From the NCBI GenBank assembly GCA_001898405.1, contig MKTW01000017.1, positions 62,001-126,000 of the forward strand: a stretch of 64,000 bases of DNA, read 5' to 3'. The notes beneath the pieces are model-generated. The model was not told the DNA's origin. It worked only from the letters and a program-made list of their open reading frames with translations, and searched no databases. Numbering within the stretch: the stretch's first letter is position 1; each line of letters begins with the position of its first letter. Position numbers and translations under genes: made by a program. This DNA is from Sphingobacteriales bacterium 44-61 (GTDB lineage: Bacteria; Bacteroidota; Bacteroidia; Chitinophagales; Chitinophagaceae). Positions 8,366 to 17,875 of this stretch are shown here, piece by piece.

Positions 8366-9289
8366 ATGATACCCGAATTCATTCGATTAGGCCGTAGCGC
8401 GGTAAAAATGCAACCGGTGACCGGAAAAAGTATCCAACGCTGGTTACCAGGGAGTACTGTGCATACAGCAACCGATAAAAATGCTAGCCTGGAAGCCCAA
8501 TCTTTCCACCACCCCTTTTTCAATATCGGTTACCGCATCGTTCGCTTTTTCAGGACATTTCGCTTGACAGTGAGGGAAAGAAATGAGAGTATCCGTCTTG
8601 AAGCTGTGCTTTCAGGCGAACTGCCCGGCAAATCACCTGAAGGGCAAGAAATAACCTTAAAAGCAGGTCAGTATCACCTGTCTGTTCATCCGGAGGTCAC
8701 TGCACTGTTTAAAAAAGATACCGCCTGCCATTATTTTGTAACCCACTATTCCAAAGATTTATTAAACCAAATAGGTGTTTCAGATATGGTTAAACCCTGC
8801 CGGGCAAAATCACTTTCCGAGGATATGCAAAAGGTTATACATTCCATTAGTCGTAACCCTTATCAGGAAAAGATCCTGACATTCCACCATGATAACTGTA
8901 TTCGGGAATTGTTGTTGCTTCACCTTACCAATCATACTGACCCACTTAAAGGAAATTTAAGCGATGATGATATAGCTGCAATCTACGCAGCAGATGCCAT
9001 CTTGCAGCAGGATCTGAAAAACCATGATGATATACCCACCCTTGCTGAAAAGGCAGGTATCAATGAATTCAAATTAAAGAAAGGATTTCGACAGGAGTTC
9101 AATATGGGTGTATTTGAGCGGCTTACTTACCATCGTATGGAGTATGCCAAAGTGTTATTAAAGACAACAAATAGAACAATGGACGATGTTGCGAGTTTGG
9201 TAGGGTATGGAAGTAGAAATGCCTTTATAACAGCATTTAAAAATAAAATAGGAGTTACTCCAAAGAAATGGAAGGTAAAACTTAGGTGA
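8366..9289 (+). CDS. AraC-family transcriptional regulator
   Basis: 307 residues. The C-terminal ~85 residues contain the double helix-turn-helix of AraC/XylS proteins: LAEKAGINEFKLKKGFRQEF for the first unit and TMDDVASLVGYGSRNAFITA for the second, then FKNKIGVTPKKWK. The N-terminal two thirds would be the effector-sensing or dimerisation part and show no named domain. It is transcribed away from the ECF gene at 7590 and is convergent with the XRE gene at 9293 (3 bases between the stops). Its target is unknown. Confidence 0.8.
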   Translation: MIPEFIRLGRSAVKMQPVTGKSIQRWLPGSTVHTATDKNASLEAQSFHHPFFNIGYRIVRFFRTFRLTVRERNESIRLEAVLSGELPGKSPEGQEITLKAGQYHLSVHPEVTALFKKDTACHYFVTHYSKDLLNQIGVSDMVKPCRAKSLSEDMQKVIHSISRNPYQEKILTFHHDNCIRELLLLHLTNHTDPLKGNLSDDDIAAIYAADAILQQDLKNHDDIPTLAEKAGINEFKLKKGFRQEFNMGVFERLTYHRMEYAKVLLKTTNRTMDDVASLVGYGSRNAFITAFKNKIGVTPKKWKVKLR

Positions 9290-9292
9290 AAA

Positions 9293-9529
9293 TCACAACG
9301 GAAGTTCAGGCCAGAAGCTTTTGGGAGAACAATTTAATATCTTAGCTATCTCATTAAGGTGATCTATGTTGTAAACCTCAGTATTTTCAGGCTTTGAACT
9401 TTCAATCTGACCGACATATCCCGTTGATTCAAACCCAAGACCATATGCCAAGTCTGCCTGGGAGATATTTTTCTCAAGGCGAATTTCTCGAACCTTATCT
9501 ATAATATATTGTTCAATAGCTGAGCGCAT
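9293..9529 (-). CDS. XRE-family HTH regulator, copy A
   Basis: 78 residues when started at ATG 9529; a longer frame reaches 9619. The shorter start is preferred because it aligns with the neighbouring paralogue and because a palindromic operator sits directly upstream (9530-9547). The Cro/C1-type helix-turn-helix is clear: KNISQADLAYGLGFESTGYVGQIE, followed by LNEIAKILNCSPKSFWP. The gene is ~47% identical by eye to copy B just upstream. Small proteins of this type act as autoregulated repressors. No toxin partner gene was found beside them. Confidence 0.75.
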   Translation of the reverse strand: MRSAIEQYIIDKVREIRLEKNISQADLAYGLGFESTGYVGQIESSKPENTEVYNIDHLNEIAKILNCSPKSFWPELPL

Positions 9530-9547
9530 AATCACCTTTAGGTGATT
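9530..9547. promoter_or_regulatory. palindromic operator O1 (AATCACCTTTAGGTGATT)
   Basis: 18-bp near-perfect palindrome touching the ATG of XRE copy A. Two related sites lie at 9578-9595 and 9917-9934. The shared half-site is AATCACC. Likely binding site of the XRE proteins, giving autorepression. Confidence 0.6.
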
Positions 9548-9577
9548 ACAAATATCAAAGCCATTAAAAAAATATAC

Positions 9578-9595
9578 AATCACCCATAGGTGAGT
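9578..9595. promoter_or_regulatory. palindromic operator O2 (AATCACCCATAGGTGAGT)
   Basis: Second site of the same family, 48 bases from O1 centre to centre, upstream of XRE copy A. It matches O1 in 14 of 18 positions. Confidence 0.55.
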
Positions 9596-9642
9596 ATTTA
9601 TATTCTTCGTATCTTGCATTTTGGGAGATTACTGCAATTAAA

Positions 9643-9870
9643 TTAGATGGGCTTTTTAGGAAGAAAGTCTTGTGGACTGCATTTTAATATCCGAGCCAGA
9701 TCGTTAAGATGCTTAAGATTATAATGGGAGGTATATTTGGAGCTTTCGACTTTTCCAATAAAACCTACTGACATTCCTAGCTCGTAAGCCAAATCTGCTT
9801 GAGATAAGTTTTTTTCAGTCCTTTTCTCCTTAACACGATCAATAACGTATATATCAATTCTGGATTTCAA
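9643..9870 (-). CDS. XRE-family HTH regulator, copy B
   Basis: 75 residues if started at TTG 9870; this start was chosen because the following KSRIDIYVIDRVKEKR aligns with RSAIEQYIIDKVREIR at the start of copy A. A TTG at 9918 gives 16 more residues. The Cro/C1 helix-turn-helix reads KNLSQADLAYELGMSVGFIGKVE, then LNDLARILKCSPQDFLP. It lies upstream of copy A on the same strand and is divergent from the ECF sigma gene at 9900. The operator at 9917-9934 sits between the two divergent genes and could control both. Confidence 0.75.
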   Translation of the reverse strand: MKSRIDIYVIDRVKEKRTEKNLSQADLAYELGMSVGFIGKVESSKYTSHYNLKHLNDLARILKCSPQDFLPKKPI

Positions 9871-9899
9871 TCTTTTGTGTAAGAGATTAAAATTGAAGA

Positions 9900-10493
9900 A
9901 TGATATTAGCACTGACAATCACCTATAGGCAAGTGTTTGTGAAAAAGGTAACATTTACTGATATTGAATCTCACTTTTTAACCTTCCCTATCGGGGAGGA
10001 CAATACCTATGACTATTTTTTCAGGCTTTATTTCAAAGCATTGTGCTTTTTTGCCCAAAACATTTTAAGAGATAAATACTCACCAGAAGATATTGTCCAG
10101 GACTGTTTTGTAAAGTTTTGGCAAAAGCGTGCGGGAATTAAAAATCCTGAGTCAGTTAAAACTTACCTCTACCGGATGGTGCGAAACGCCTGTATTGATA
10201 AGCTTAGAAGCAAAGAACTAAGGACTAAAATTGTGCCTGTCCCGCACGACCTGTCAGAAGAAGATCAATATATTATTTATGAGGATAACCTCATCAAATC
10301 TGAACTTCTGCGCGATATCTACTTACAAATGAATGAATTGCCAGATAGGATAAAACAAGTGTTTCAATTGTATTATCTGCAAGGGAAAAACGAGACCGAA
10401 ATAGGACAAATGCTTAAGACATCACCACACACTGTTCGAAATCAGCGTGTCCGAGGCATAGCGCTACTACGGAGAAAAGTAGCCATTTCTTAA
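9900..10493 (+). CDS. ECF-type sigma-70 factor of the SusCD locus
   Basis: 197 residues. Region 2 is at ~35-100 (YFFRLYFKALCFFAQNIL, then SPEDIVQDCFVKFWQKR). Region 4 is at ~140-195 (LPDRIKQVFQLYYLQGKNETEIG, then SPHTVRNQRVRGIALLRRK). It starts the regulatory cascade of the operon: the following FecR gene is the anti-sigma partner, and SusC/SusD genes come next. The ATG at 9900 overlaps the operator region. A GTG at 9939 is an alternative start that would put operator O3 just upstream. Confidence 0.88.
   Translation: MILALTITYRQVFVKKVTFTDIESHFLTFPIGEDNTYDYFFRLYFKALCFFAQNILRDKYSPEDIVQDCFVKFWQKRAGIKNPESVKTYLYRMVRNACIDKLRSKELRTKIVPVPHDLSEEDQYIIYEDNLIKSELLRDIYLQMNELPDRIKQVFQLYYLQGKNETEIGQMLKTSPHTVRNQRVRGIALLRRKVAIS
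9917..9934. promoter_or_regulatory. operator O3 between XRE copy B and the ECF sigma gene
   Basis: AATCACCTATAGGCAAGT: the left half matches O1 exactly and the right half is degenerate. It lies 47 bases upstream of the preferred start of XRE copy B and at the 5' end of the divergent sigma gene. This suggests the XRE proteins may also repress that sigma factor. Confidence 0.45.
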
Positions 10494-10571
10494 AAAATCT
10501 TGCTCCTTGAGTAGTAAGAATTTCCTAGTTGTCCGTCTCTGTATTCAGGAGCCATTTGCTACCTTAACAGT

Positions 10572-11744
10572 ATGGAAAAAGGGAACCGTCAACCTAAAGA
10601 TATTAAACTCGCTTACCGGGTAGCCTACCTCCTAGCAGGGTATATTAAACAAACGCTTTCTGATGAAGAGCTTCTTGAATTGGAAGCCTGGAAGAGTGAA
10701 AGTGACCATAATCGTAATCTGTTTTCTGAACTGACAGATGAAAACGAAATACAGCAATCCCTTAATGAATTTTCTAAACCAGACACTGAAGGTTACCTGC
10801 AAAAAAGTAAAGAGCATTTGTCATCCCTACGAAGAAAGAGAAGTATAAGAATCTGGTCTTATGCAGCAGCAGCATGTATCGCTTTTATCGTTTTCCTTTT
10901 TATATATTATACACCCTTTTCCAAAACAAATTCTGCAGACCTTGTAGAAATAAACGCTAAGGATATACAGCCAGGTACAACTTATGCTACACTAACACTT
11001 GCCAATGGAAAGATCATTGTACTTGATACAAGCCAAACCGATACTGCGAAAAATGGTCAGTTTATTATTCACGGGAAAAAAGGAGAACTTGAATACAATC
11101 ATTCCCAAACTGTTTCAGAATATCATACGCTGACAGTTCCACGAAAAGGAGTTTATAAACTAGTCTTGCCAGATGGCTCCAGGGTTTGGCTTAATTCGGA
11201 ATCATCAATACAGTATCCAACAGCATTTACGGGAACGGAAAGAAAAGTCTTCGTTACCGGAGAAACTTATTTTGAAGTGGCACCTGATAAGCAAAAGCCC
11301 TTTCGCGTTGTAGCAGAAAAATTCGTTGTAGAGGCTTTAGGAACGGCATTCAATATTAATACCTATTTAAACGAACCGACCGACTTGACCACCTTAGTAG
11401 AAGGTGCTGTCCGATTAACATTTAAAAAAGGATCAGAGATACTAAAGCCCGGCGAACAGTTGAAACTTTCCGAGAATAGTGTCGAGATATTGAATCCTGA
11501 TATTGGCTCTGCTGTAGCTTGGAAAAATGACCAGTTTAAATTCACTAACACTCCAATCGATGCCATCATGCGCCAGGTTGCCAGATGGTATGATGCGGAG
11601 ATAGTATATCAGGACAAGGTAACTGTTGATCTGAATGCAACCATTGAACGGAACGTCCCCCTATCGAAACTCCTTTATCTGCTTTCTAAAACTGATGAAG
11701 TTCATTTTAAAATAGACGGAAAAAAGATTATAGTCACTAAATAA
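10572..11744 (+). CDS. fecR: FecR-family anti-sigma factor
   Basis: 390 residues, typical length. The N-terminal ~90 residues are the cytoplasmic sigma-binding bundle (RVAYLLAGYIKQTLSDEELLELEAW). One membrane segment follows at ~95-115 (YAAAACIAFIVFLFIYY). The periplasmic FecR domain includes VPRKGVYKLVLPDGSRVWLN and GETYFEVAPDKQKPFRV. The C-terminal DUF4974-like part ends FKIDGKKIIVTK. It transmits the state of the outer-membrane SusC transporter to the ECF sigma factor encoded 78 bases upstream. A hairpin separates it from susC. Confidence 0.9.
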   Translation: MEKGNRQPKDIKLAYRVAYLLAGYIKQTLSDEELLELEAWKSESDHNRNLFSELTDENEIQQSLNEFSKPDTEGYLQKSKEHLSSLRRKRSIRIWSYAAAACIAFIVFLFIYYTPFSKTNSADLVEINAKDIQPGTTYATLTLANGKIIVLDTSQTDTAKNGQFIIHGKKGELEYNHSQTVSEYHTLTVPRKGVYKLVLPDGSRVWLNSESSIQYPTAFTGTERKVFVTGETYFEVAPDKQKPFRVVAEKFVVEALGTAFNINTYLNEPTDLTTLVEGAVRLTFKKGSEILKPGEQLKLSENSVEILNPDIGSAVAWKNDQFKFTNTPIDAIMRQVARWYDAEIVYQDKVTVDLNATIERNVPLSKLLYLLSKTDEVHFKIDGKKIIVTK

Positions 11745-11772
11745 AGAACTGGGAAAAACCGGGAATAAAATT

Positions 11773-11801
11773 GGCCAGTCGTGCGGAAACACAGACTGGC
11801 C
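11773..11801 (+). terminator. hairpin between fecR and susC
   Basis: 8-bp stem GGCCAGTC / GACTGGCC with a 13-base loop, in the 130-base gap between fecR and susC. No T-run follows, so it is more likely a transcript-stability or attenuation structure than a full terminator. Confidence 0.45.
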
Positions 11802-11874
11802 GGTGCCTGGGCTATCCCTGATAAATAAAGTCGGCAAGACCTATTTACTTCAATAACCCAAACTAAACAAAGCT

Positions 11875-14800
11875 ATGCAAGGAAATTTGTATTGCAATGG
11901 CTGCTTTATGCGGCTACTATTTAACCTTAAACCCTCCCTCGCTATGAAAATGCTAAGCATTCTGCTGTTTGTAGCCTGCATGGAGTTAAGTGCTACTGGA
12001 TACTCACAGCAAATTACCCTGTCGTTCCAAACTTCGCCACTGGAAAAAGTTTTGAAGGAAATTGAACGTCAAACGTCTTTCCGATTCATATACAGTAAAT
12101 CGACTATCGAGTTATCACATCCGGTAACCATCAACGTCACCAATCAAAATCTAGATGCCATATTAGTTGTTTGTTTTGACAAGCAACCGTTGCTATATGA
12201 ACAGGATGGCGTTTTTATAATTATTAAAATCAAGCCATTATCTAAAACATTCAACGACCCTGGCCATGAACTTTTTGGTGTCATCCATTACGAAAATGGC
12301 GAACCTGCAGCAGGCATTAGTGTGCAAATTAACCGTACTAATAAGGTTGTAATTTCTGATAACCTTGGCCGTTTTTACTTTGATGAAGTACATGATAGTG
12401 ATCTGATTATTGTAACTGGTGCTGAAATTGAACCCATTACAGTCCTCGCGGGATCGAAAAAGAACCTTACAATCCGTGTCTCTAATAAAGTCGGGGGACT
12501 AGAAGAAACGCTTATTAAGGGCTACTACACCACAACTCGTAAACTCAATATCGGTACTGTCGATAAAATCAGTCAAAAAAACATCAGCCGCCAGCCCGTC
12601 TCCAACCCTTTAGCTGCGCTTCAAGGAAGGATACCTGGTCTGTTTATTACCCAAGCCACTGGATTGCCGGGCTCCACTTTTTCCATTTTGCTGCGTGGCC
12701 GTAATTCGCTTCAACGAGGCACAGAACCACTTTTTGTAATTGACGGTGTCCCATTTAATACCGAGCGGCAAACCCAGCGAAGCCAAATCGCGGCCAACAG
12801 TCCGTTCAACCTCGTCAATCCGCAGGATATCGAAAGTATCGAGGTGTTGAAAGATGCAGAAGCCACGGCCATCTATGGGTCACGCGGCGCTAACGGGGTT
12901 ATCCTGATAACTACCAAAAAAGGAAAGGCCGGAAAAGCACAAATGGAGCTAAATGTTTCGACTGCCTTTGGCCGCGTTCAGCAGTTAGCTGATTTCATGT
13001 CTACTGAAGAATATGTCCGTATGCGCAAAGAAGCATTTAGTAATGACGGAATTACGCCTGGAAACGCCAATGCTCCAGACTTGTTATTGTGGGACACAAC
13101 TCGGTACACAAACTGGAAAGAACTATTAACCGGAGGAACTTCTCACATTCATAAGGTATACGCGAAGCTATCCGGTGGCAGTGCCCAAACCCGTTTCTCA
13201 TTTGGTACAACATATTATCAAGAGTCTACAGTATTTCCAGGTTCATGGGGTGAACAGCGGTTTTCAATGAACCTGAATGTAAACCATCAATCAGAGGACA
13301 AGAAACTTACTGCTCAGTTTTCATCGAGCTACTCCTCAGATAAAAGCTCCCTTGGACAGGGAGACCTGACTAGTTTTATTACACTTTCGCCCAATGCCCC
13401 AACTCTTTACGACTCGGTTGGACACTTGAACTGGCATGAAAATAACGGTGCTTTTAATAACCCGATGGCGTTGCTGTTGAAGACCTATGACAATCACTCT
13501 GAGTGGATGACAGGCAACTTTGTGATCAGCTATCAATTTCTGCCTTCTCTGACTGCGCGTATTAGCAGTGGCTATAATCTTCAGCGAATACAAGAAACTT
13601 CCTTAACTCCTATCTCTTCACAAAACCCGGCCAATCGTCCTACCGGGAGCGCAAGTTTTGGCAATAGTTCCATCAACAATTGGATCATTGAACCGCAGTT
13701 GGAATATAATCATTCGTTATATCGCAAAGGAAAAGTTACGGTGCAGGCGGGCCACATTTTTCAATCCAAATTGTCGCACAGTACTATTATCGATGCGGAA
13801 GGCTACACCAATGACGCCTTGATCCGCTCAATTGCAGGGTCTTCTGCTTACCAGGCTTCCAACAACGCTGTTGATTATAAATATAGCGGTGCATTTGGGC
13901 GGCTTTCTGTGAACTGGGATGAGCGTTACCTTCTGAACCTAACAGGTCGGCGGGACGGATCTTCCAGATTTGGTGAAGGCCGACGCTTTGCCAACTTTGG
14001 TGCGGCCGCATTGGGCTGGATTTTCTCCAGCGAACCATTTCTGGATCACAAACCCCTTGGTCTAAGCTATGGTAAATTGCGCGTCAGTTATGGCAGTTCC
14101 GGCAATGATCAAATCGGGGATTATATGTACCTTGATACATGGACTTCCACTAATTTTCCTTATCAAGGAACGTCGGTACTTCGCCCGACCCGGTTACAAA
14201 GTGAAAATTACCAGTGGGAACATAAGAGAAATTTAGACATTGGGCTGGAAACAGGCTTTTTTAATAACCGCTTTCTATTAAATGCAACGTATTTCAATAG
14301 CCGGAGCGACGATCAATTAATAAATTATGTTCTTCCCGGACAAACTGGATTCAGTTCCATCGTGCGTAATTTTCCAGCTATAGTTCGGAACCGGGGTATT
14401 GAATTGAGTTTCGTCTATAAGGTTATACAACAGCAAGATTTTTCGTGGTCGTCTGATTTTAACCTAACCTTTCAACGTAATCGATTAGTGTCGTTTCCTG
14501 GTATAGAACAAACCTCGTATGCGACAACTTACCAAGTTGGAAAACCGTTGTCACTCTTACGTGGGTACAGTTTCAATGGCATTCATCCGGTTAACGGACT
14601 TTACCAGTTCAATGATCTCAATAACGATGGCGTAATTAATACGCTCGATCAATATTTTGTTGGTACCCGTGACCCAACATTCTATGGAGGCTGGCAGCAT
14701 GAATTTACCTACAAAGGTTTAGAACTGAGCTTCTTTTTTCATTTTGTAAAACAAGAGGGAACCGATGTTTTAGCTGGAAGCTTCGCTGGCACCCGTGTTA

Positions 14801-15144
14801 ACATGCCGGTAGAACTGCTGGAACATTGGCAGAAACCTGGAGATGTTGCCATCTACCAGCGTTATGCTACTACCGGCTTGGCTTTGCCTGCCGCTTCGCA
14901 GGTAAGATCCTCAGATGCCGCCCTTACCGATGCTTCTTTTATCAAATTGCGAAATGCAACGATTAGTTACCGGCTACCCGCTGCCGTTTTACGAAAAATG
15001 CATCTCGACCAGTTTCAATTCTTTATACAAGGTCAGAACTTGGTGACTTTCACCCGGTATAAAGGTTCCGATCCAGAGGTGCAGGGACTAACGACCCTAC
15101 CGCCTCTTCGTGTAATCAGTACTGGCATTTCCATCACTTTTTAA
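11875..15144 (+). CDS. SusC/RagA-type TonB-linked outer-membrane transporter with STN domain
   Basis: 1089 residues. The signal peptide ends near ATGYSQ (~44). The STN (secretin/TonB N-terminal) domain at ~46-118 (LEKVLKEIERQTSFRFIY) marks a transducing receptor that signals to FecR. A carboxypeptidase-regulatory-like repeat is at ~128-205. The plug is at ~210-350 with the SusC hallmarks PLFVIDGVPF and VLKDAEATAIYGSRGANGV. The rest is the beta-barrel, ending VISTGISITF. It pairs with the SusD-like lipoprotein 11 bases downstream to import an oligomeric nutrient. The substrate is not evident because no carbohydrate-active enzymes or peptidases follow, only a thioredoxin-like gene. An in-frame ATG at 11908 is an alternative start. 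Confidence 0.93.
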   Translation: MQGNLYCNGCFMRLLFNLKPSLAMKMLSILLFVACMELSATGYSQQITLSFQTSPLEKVLKEIERQTSFRFIYSKSTIELSHPVTINVTNQNLDAILVVCFDKQPLLYEQDGVFIIIKIKPLSKTFNDPGHELFGVIHYENGEPAAGISVQINRTNKVVISDNLGRFYFDEVHDSDLIIVTGAEIEPITVLAGSKKNLTIRVSNKVGGLEETLIKGYYTTTRKLNIGTVDKISQKNISRQPVSNPLAALQGRIPGLFITQATGLPGSTFSILLRGRNSLQRGTEPLFVIDGVPFNTERQTQRSQIAANSPFNLVNPQDIESIEVLKDAEATAIYGSRGANGVILITTKKGKAGKAQMELNVSTAFGRVQQLADFMSTEEYVRMRKEAFSNDGITPGNANAPDLLLWDTTRYTNWKELLTGGTSHIHKVYAKLSGGSAQTRFSFGTTYYQESTVFPGSWGEQRFSMNLNVNHQSEDKKLTAQFSSSYSSDKSSLGQGDLTSFITLSPNAPTLYDSVGHLNWHENNGAFNNPMALLLKTYDNHSEWMTGNFVISYQFLPSLTARISSGYNLQRIQETSLTPISSQNPANRPTGSASFGNSSINNWIIEPQLEYNHSLYRKGKVTVQAGHIFQSKLSHSTIIDAEGYTNDALIRSIAGSSAYQASNNAVDYKYSGAFGRLSVNWDERYLLNLTGRRDGSSRFGEGRRFANFGAAALGWIFSSEPFLDHKPLGLSYGKLRVSYGSSGNDQIGDYMYLDTWTSTNFPYQGTSVLRPTRLQSENYQWEHKRNLDIGLETGFFNNRFLLNATYFNSRSDDQLINYVLPGQTGFSSIVRNFPAIVRNRGIELSFVYKVIQQQDFSWSSDFNLTFQRNRLVSFPGIEQTSYATTYQVGKPLSLLRGYSFNGIHPVNGLYQFNDLNNDGVINTLDQYFVGTRDPTFYGGWQHEFTYKGLELSFFFHFVKQEGTDVLAGSFAGTRVNMPVELLEHWQKPGDVAIYQRYATTGLALPAASQVRSSDAALTDASFIKLRNATISYRLPAAVLRKMHLDQFQFFIQGQNLVTFTRYKGSDPEVQGLTTLPPLRVISTGISITF

Positions 15145-15155
15145 GATTAACTATT

Positions 15156-16532
15156 ATGCATATATCCACAAAAGTTTTTCCCTTCTCCTTATTATTTTTG
15201 ACAACGATATTTCTATCGTGTAGTAAATCTATCGAAGTTGATCCGCCGGACAACCAGATCATTAGTACTGAGGTATTCAAAAACGATTCCACCGCTAAAT
15301 CTGCGGTACTGGGAATCTACAGTCAAATGATGGCAACACAAGCTCAATTCTCTGCAGGACAGACCACTTTATACACTGGACTTTCGGCAAATGAACTATA
15401 TTATTTTTCTCCTGATCATAAGGAAGAATTTTCGACTGCTGAGATCGGAACGACGAACCATTCGGTACTGGCTGGTAATTTCTGGAACCCTGCCTACCGG
15501 TTTATATATGCTGCTAACCTTTGCCTGGAGCGTTTAAAGGAATCAAGTATTACGCCTTCTCTGAAAGCCTCTCTCACGGGTGAAGCGCTGGTTCTACGCG
15601 CGTTCTGTTATTTTCAACTCGTAAACCTGTTTGGTGATGTACCGCTTGTCCTGACGACAAATTATGAATCCTCCTCCGTTATACCGAGAACACCCGCAGC
15701 AACTATCTATTCACAATTGGTTAATGATTTATCGCAAGCTGCTCTTCTGCTTTCTGTCAATTATCCTTCAAGCAACCGGGTGCGAGTCAATAAATGGGCT
15801 GCCAAGGCTTTACTTGCCCGTGTGTATTTATTCACGAAGAACTGGGCTAAGGCTAAGGAGATTTCCACCGAAGTTATTGGCTCGGGACTCTATACACTTC
15901 CAGCCTTGGACAATGTGTTCTTAAAAACCAGTCCCGAAGCTATTCTGCAACTACAACCTGTTAATCCCACCTGGAACACTTGGGAAGGCAGAGACCTTTT
16001 GCCTGCGTCTGCAAATGAAACCCCTAAATATTTAGTAACAACCAGGCTGTACCAGACTTTTGAAAATGGCGATAACAGAAAATCAGTATGGTTAGGTCAC
16101 CGAACTTTTTCCGGTCAATCCTTAGTTTATCCAACCAAGTATAAAGTATATGGTAATGGAGCGCCACTTACGGAATATTATATGATTCTTCGCTTGGCAG
16201 AACAATACCTGATCCGGGCGGAGGCCAGTGCGCACTCGGCGGAGATCGTCAGTGGGATAGCCGACCTCAACTCCATCCGACAGCGTGCCAGGCTACCTAA
16301 TGCTGTGGCTTCGGATACTGCCACTCTGCTTCAGTTGATTGAACAAGAGCGGCAAGTCGAACTCTTTGCCGAGTGGGGACACCGGTGGTACGATCTTAAA
16401 CGCACAGGCCGAATAAACCAAGTGATGCAGGTTGTTCTTCCCACTACTTGGCAATCCACCGATGCCCTGTATCCCATTCCTTCAAGTGAGATTCTTCTAA
16501 ACCCGTTTCTAATCCAAAATCAAGGATATTGA
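15156..16532 (+). CDS. SusD/RagB-type nutrient-binding lipoprotein
   Basis: 458 residues. The lipoprotein signal ends at FLSCS with the lipidated cysteine at ~22. It has the helical TPR-like SusD body, with RAFCYFQLVNLFGDVPLVL at ~148-166 and, near the C-terminus, LRLAEQYLIRAEA and ERQVELFAEWGHRWYDLKRTG. All of these are signatures of the family. It forms the lid of the SusC transporter encoded just upstream. Its 3' end precedes the ATG of the thioredoxin-like gene by two bases, so the three genes are one operon. Confidence 0.93.
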   Translation: MHISTKVFPFSLLFLTTIFLSCSKSIEVDPPDNQIISTEVFKNDSTAKSAVLGIYSQMMATQAQFSAGQTTLYTGLSANELYYFSPDHKEEFSTAEIGTTNHSVLAGNFWNPAYRFIYAANLCLERLKESSITPSLKASLTGEALVLRAFCYFQLVNLFGDVPLVLTTNYESSSVIPRTPAATIYSQLVNDLSQAALLLSVNYPSSNRVRVNKWAAKALLARVYLFTKNWAKAKEISTEVIGSGLYTLPALDNVFLKTSPEAILQLQPVNPTWNTWEGRDLLPASANETPKYLVTTRLYQTFENGDNRKSVWLGHRTFSGQSLVYPTKYKVYGNGAPLTEYYMILRLAEQYLIRAEASAHSAEIVSGIADLNSIRQRARLPNAVASDTATLLQLIEQERQVELFAEWGHRWYDLKRTGRINQVMQVVLPTTWQSTDALYPIPSSEILLNPFLIQNQGY

Positions 16533-16534
16533 TC

Positions 16535-17845
16535 ATGTACCCTAATTATTCAACCAGACGCCTGAGCGTCTTAGCGGCGATGCTGTGCCTACTGTTCAGC
16601 GTTCACGCACAACTACCACCCATAAAAGCCCTGAAGCGGGGCGATTCATTACCTACTCTTTCATTGATTGATCGCAATGGTCATCCAATCCAATTAAGTA
16701 CTAGGCCTGGAAAATTATTGTTGTTCGATTTTTGGAACGTGCGGTGCATAGCATGTATCCACGCCATGCCAAAATTGGACTCATTACAAAAAGCCTTTGG
16801 AGATACGCTGCAGGTCATTTCAGTTACTTACGACAGCGAAGAAAAAGTAAAAGCGCTGTTTCAAAAGCTAAAAATACCCACCCCATCATTTCCAATGATA
16901 ACGGCTGACACTCTCCTGAATCAATTGTTTCCCCATCAGGGAGATCCGTATTATATCTGGGTCAGCAATGGCAAGATCGCTTACCTTAGTAATGGATGGA
17001 GTTTGACCTACGATAATATTAAAGATATCCTGGCAGGGAAAAATCTACGACTTACACAGCGGCTGCCGCTGCCCAACTATGACTATAACGAAACGCTGCT
17101 GACACCTTCTTTGCCCCTTGAAGAATACTCAATGTTACTGACCGGCCTGCTTGACTACCACGTTGCGAGTTCGATACAGACGCTGACAGATTCAAGTTAT
17201 GGGGAACCGTACTATTTGAAAGCTGTCAATCAATCCAGGCTGAGTTTGTTGATCAAAGCACATTGGAAAGAAGTATTTGGTTTTGATGCCAGGCGAAACC
17301 TTCATCCAAATCGCTTCATAGTGGTCGATAGCAGTGCTCAAGAACTGCTCTTGCCTATTGACCGTACTAATGAGGACGATTGGAAAAGAGAAAATTTCTT
17401 TAGTTATGAAGTAAAAACAAATCCGGCAGAAGGAAGAAGTCTGTATAAAAAGATGAGGGAAGATCTAGCCATCTATTTCCCTTATGTTACTGCAACAAAA
17501 ACCCAATTACTTCCTGCACTGGTATTGGAGATTTCCGACTCTTTACGATTTAATAAAAGTAAATCGTCATCGAATCGAAAATCCGGATTGGAGTGGAAAA
17601 AGAGCACCATCGATATCAATAACCTTACTTTGAATAATTCAATTGTAACTCTGCTGACAGAATCACAACTTTCTTCCGGTGGAAAATTATGCATTAACAA
17701 TACCGGTTATTCTGGGAATATAAATATGACGTTACCAGTGGCCTTTGACGATCTCGAAACTATGCGAATAAACCTGTCCAGCTATGGATTAAAACTTACC
17801 GAAAAAAATTTTCCTATAAAAACTATTCTAATAAAAGAAAGATAG
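16535..17845 (+). CDS. TlpA-like thioredoxin-fold protein with a long C-terminal extension
   Basis: 436 residues from ATG 16535. A TTG six bases earlier overlaps the susD stop. Signal peptide ends near SVHAQ (26). The thioredoxin fold at ~35-165 has the active site CIAC (71 and 74) in FDFWNVRCIACIHAMPKL. The last ~270 residues have no recognised domain. Extracytoplasmic TlpA proteins act as disulfide reductases. In SusCD operons of Chitinophaga-type bacteria such genes commonly follow susD, with unclear role. It ends in a strong bidirectional terminator. Confidence 0.8.
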   Translation: MYPNYSTRRLSVLAAMLCLLFSVHAQLPPIKALKRGDSLPTLSLIDRNGHPIQLSTRPGKLLLFDFWNVRCIACIHAMPKLDSLQKAFGDTLQVISVTYDSEEKVKALFQKLKIPTPSFPMITADTLLNQLFPHQGDPYYIWVSNGKIAYLSNGWSLTYDNIKDILAGKNLRLTQRLPLPNYDYNETLLTPSLPLEEYSMLLTGLLDYHVASSIQTLTDSSYGEPYYLKAVNQSRLSLLIKAHWKEVFGFDARRNLHPNRFIVVDSSAQELLLPIDRTNEDDWKRENFFSYEVKTNPAEGRSLYKKMREDLAIYFPYVTATKTQLLPALVLEISDSLRFNKSKSSSNRKSGLEWKKSTIDINNLTLNNSIVTLLTESQLSSGGKLCINNTGYSGNINMTLPVAFDDLETMRINLSSYGLKLTEKNFPIKTILIKER

Positions 17846-17867
17846 TCGCTGCCGACTATCTTTCTTT
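17834..17867. terminator. bidirectional intrinsic terminator
   Basis: 15-bp perfect inverted repeat AAAGAAAGATAGTCG / CGACTATCTTTCTTT with loop CTGC. It lies between the plus-strand thioredoxin-like gene, whose stop is inside the stem, and the convergent DUF6520 gene. A T-rich flank on both strands fits termination both ways. Confidence 0.8.
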
Positions 17868-17875
17868 CCTAAACC

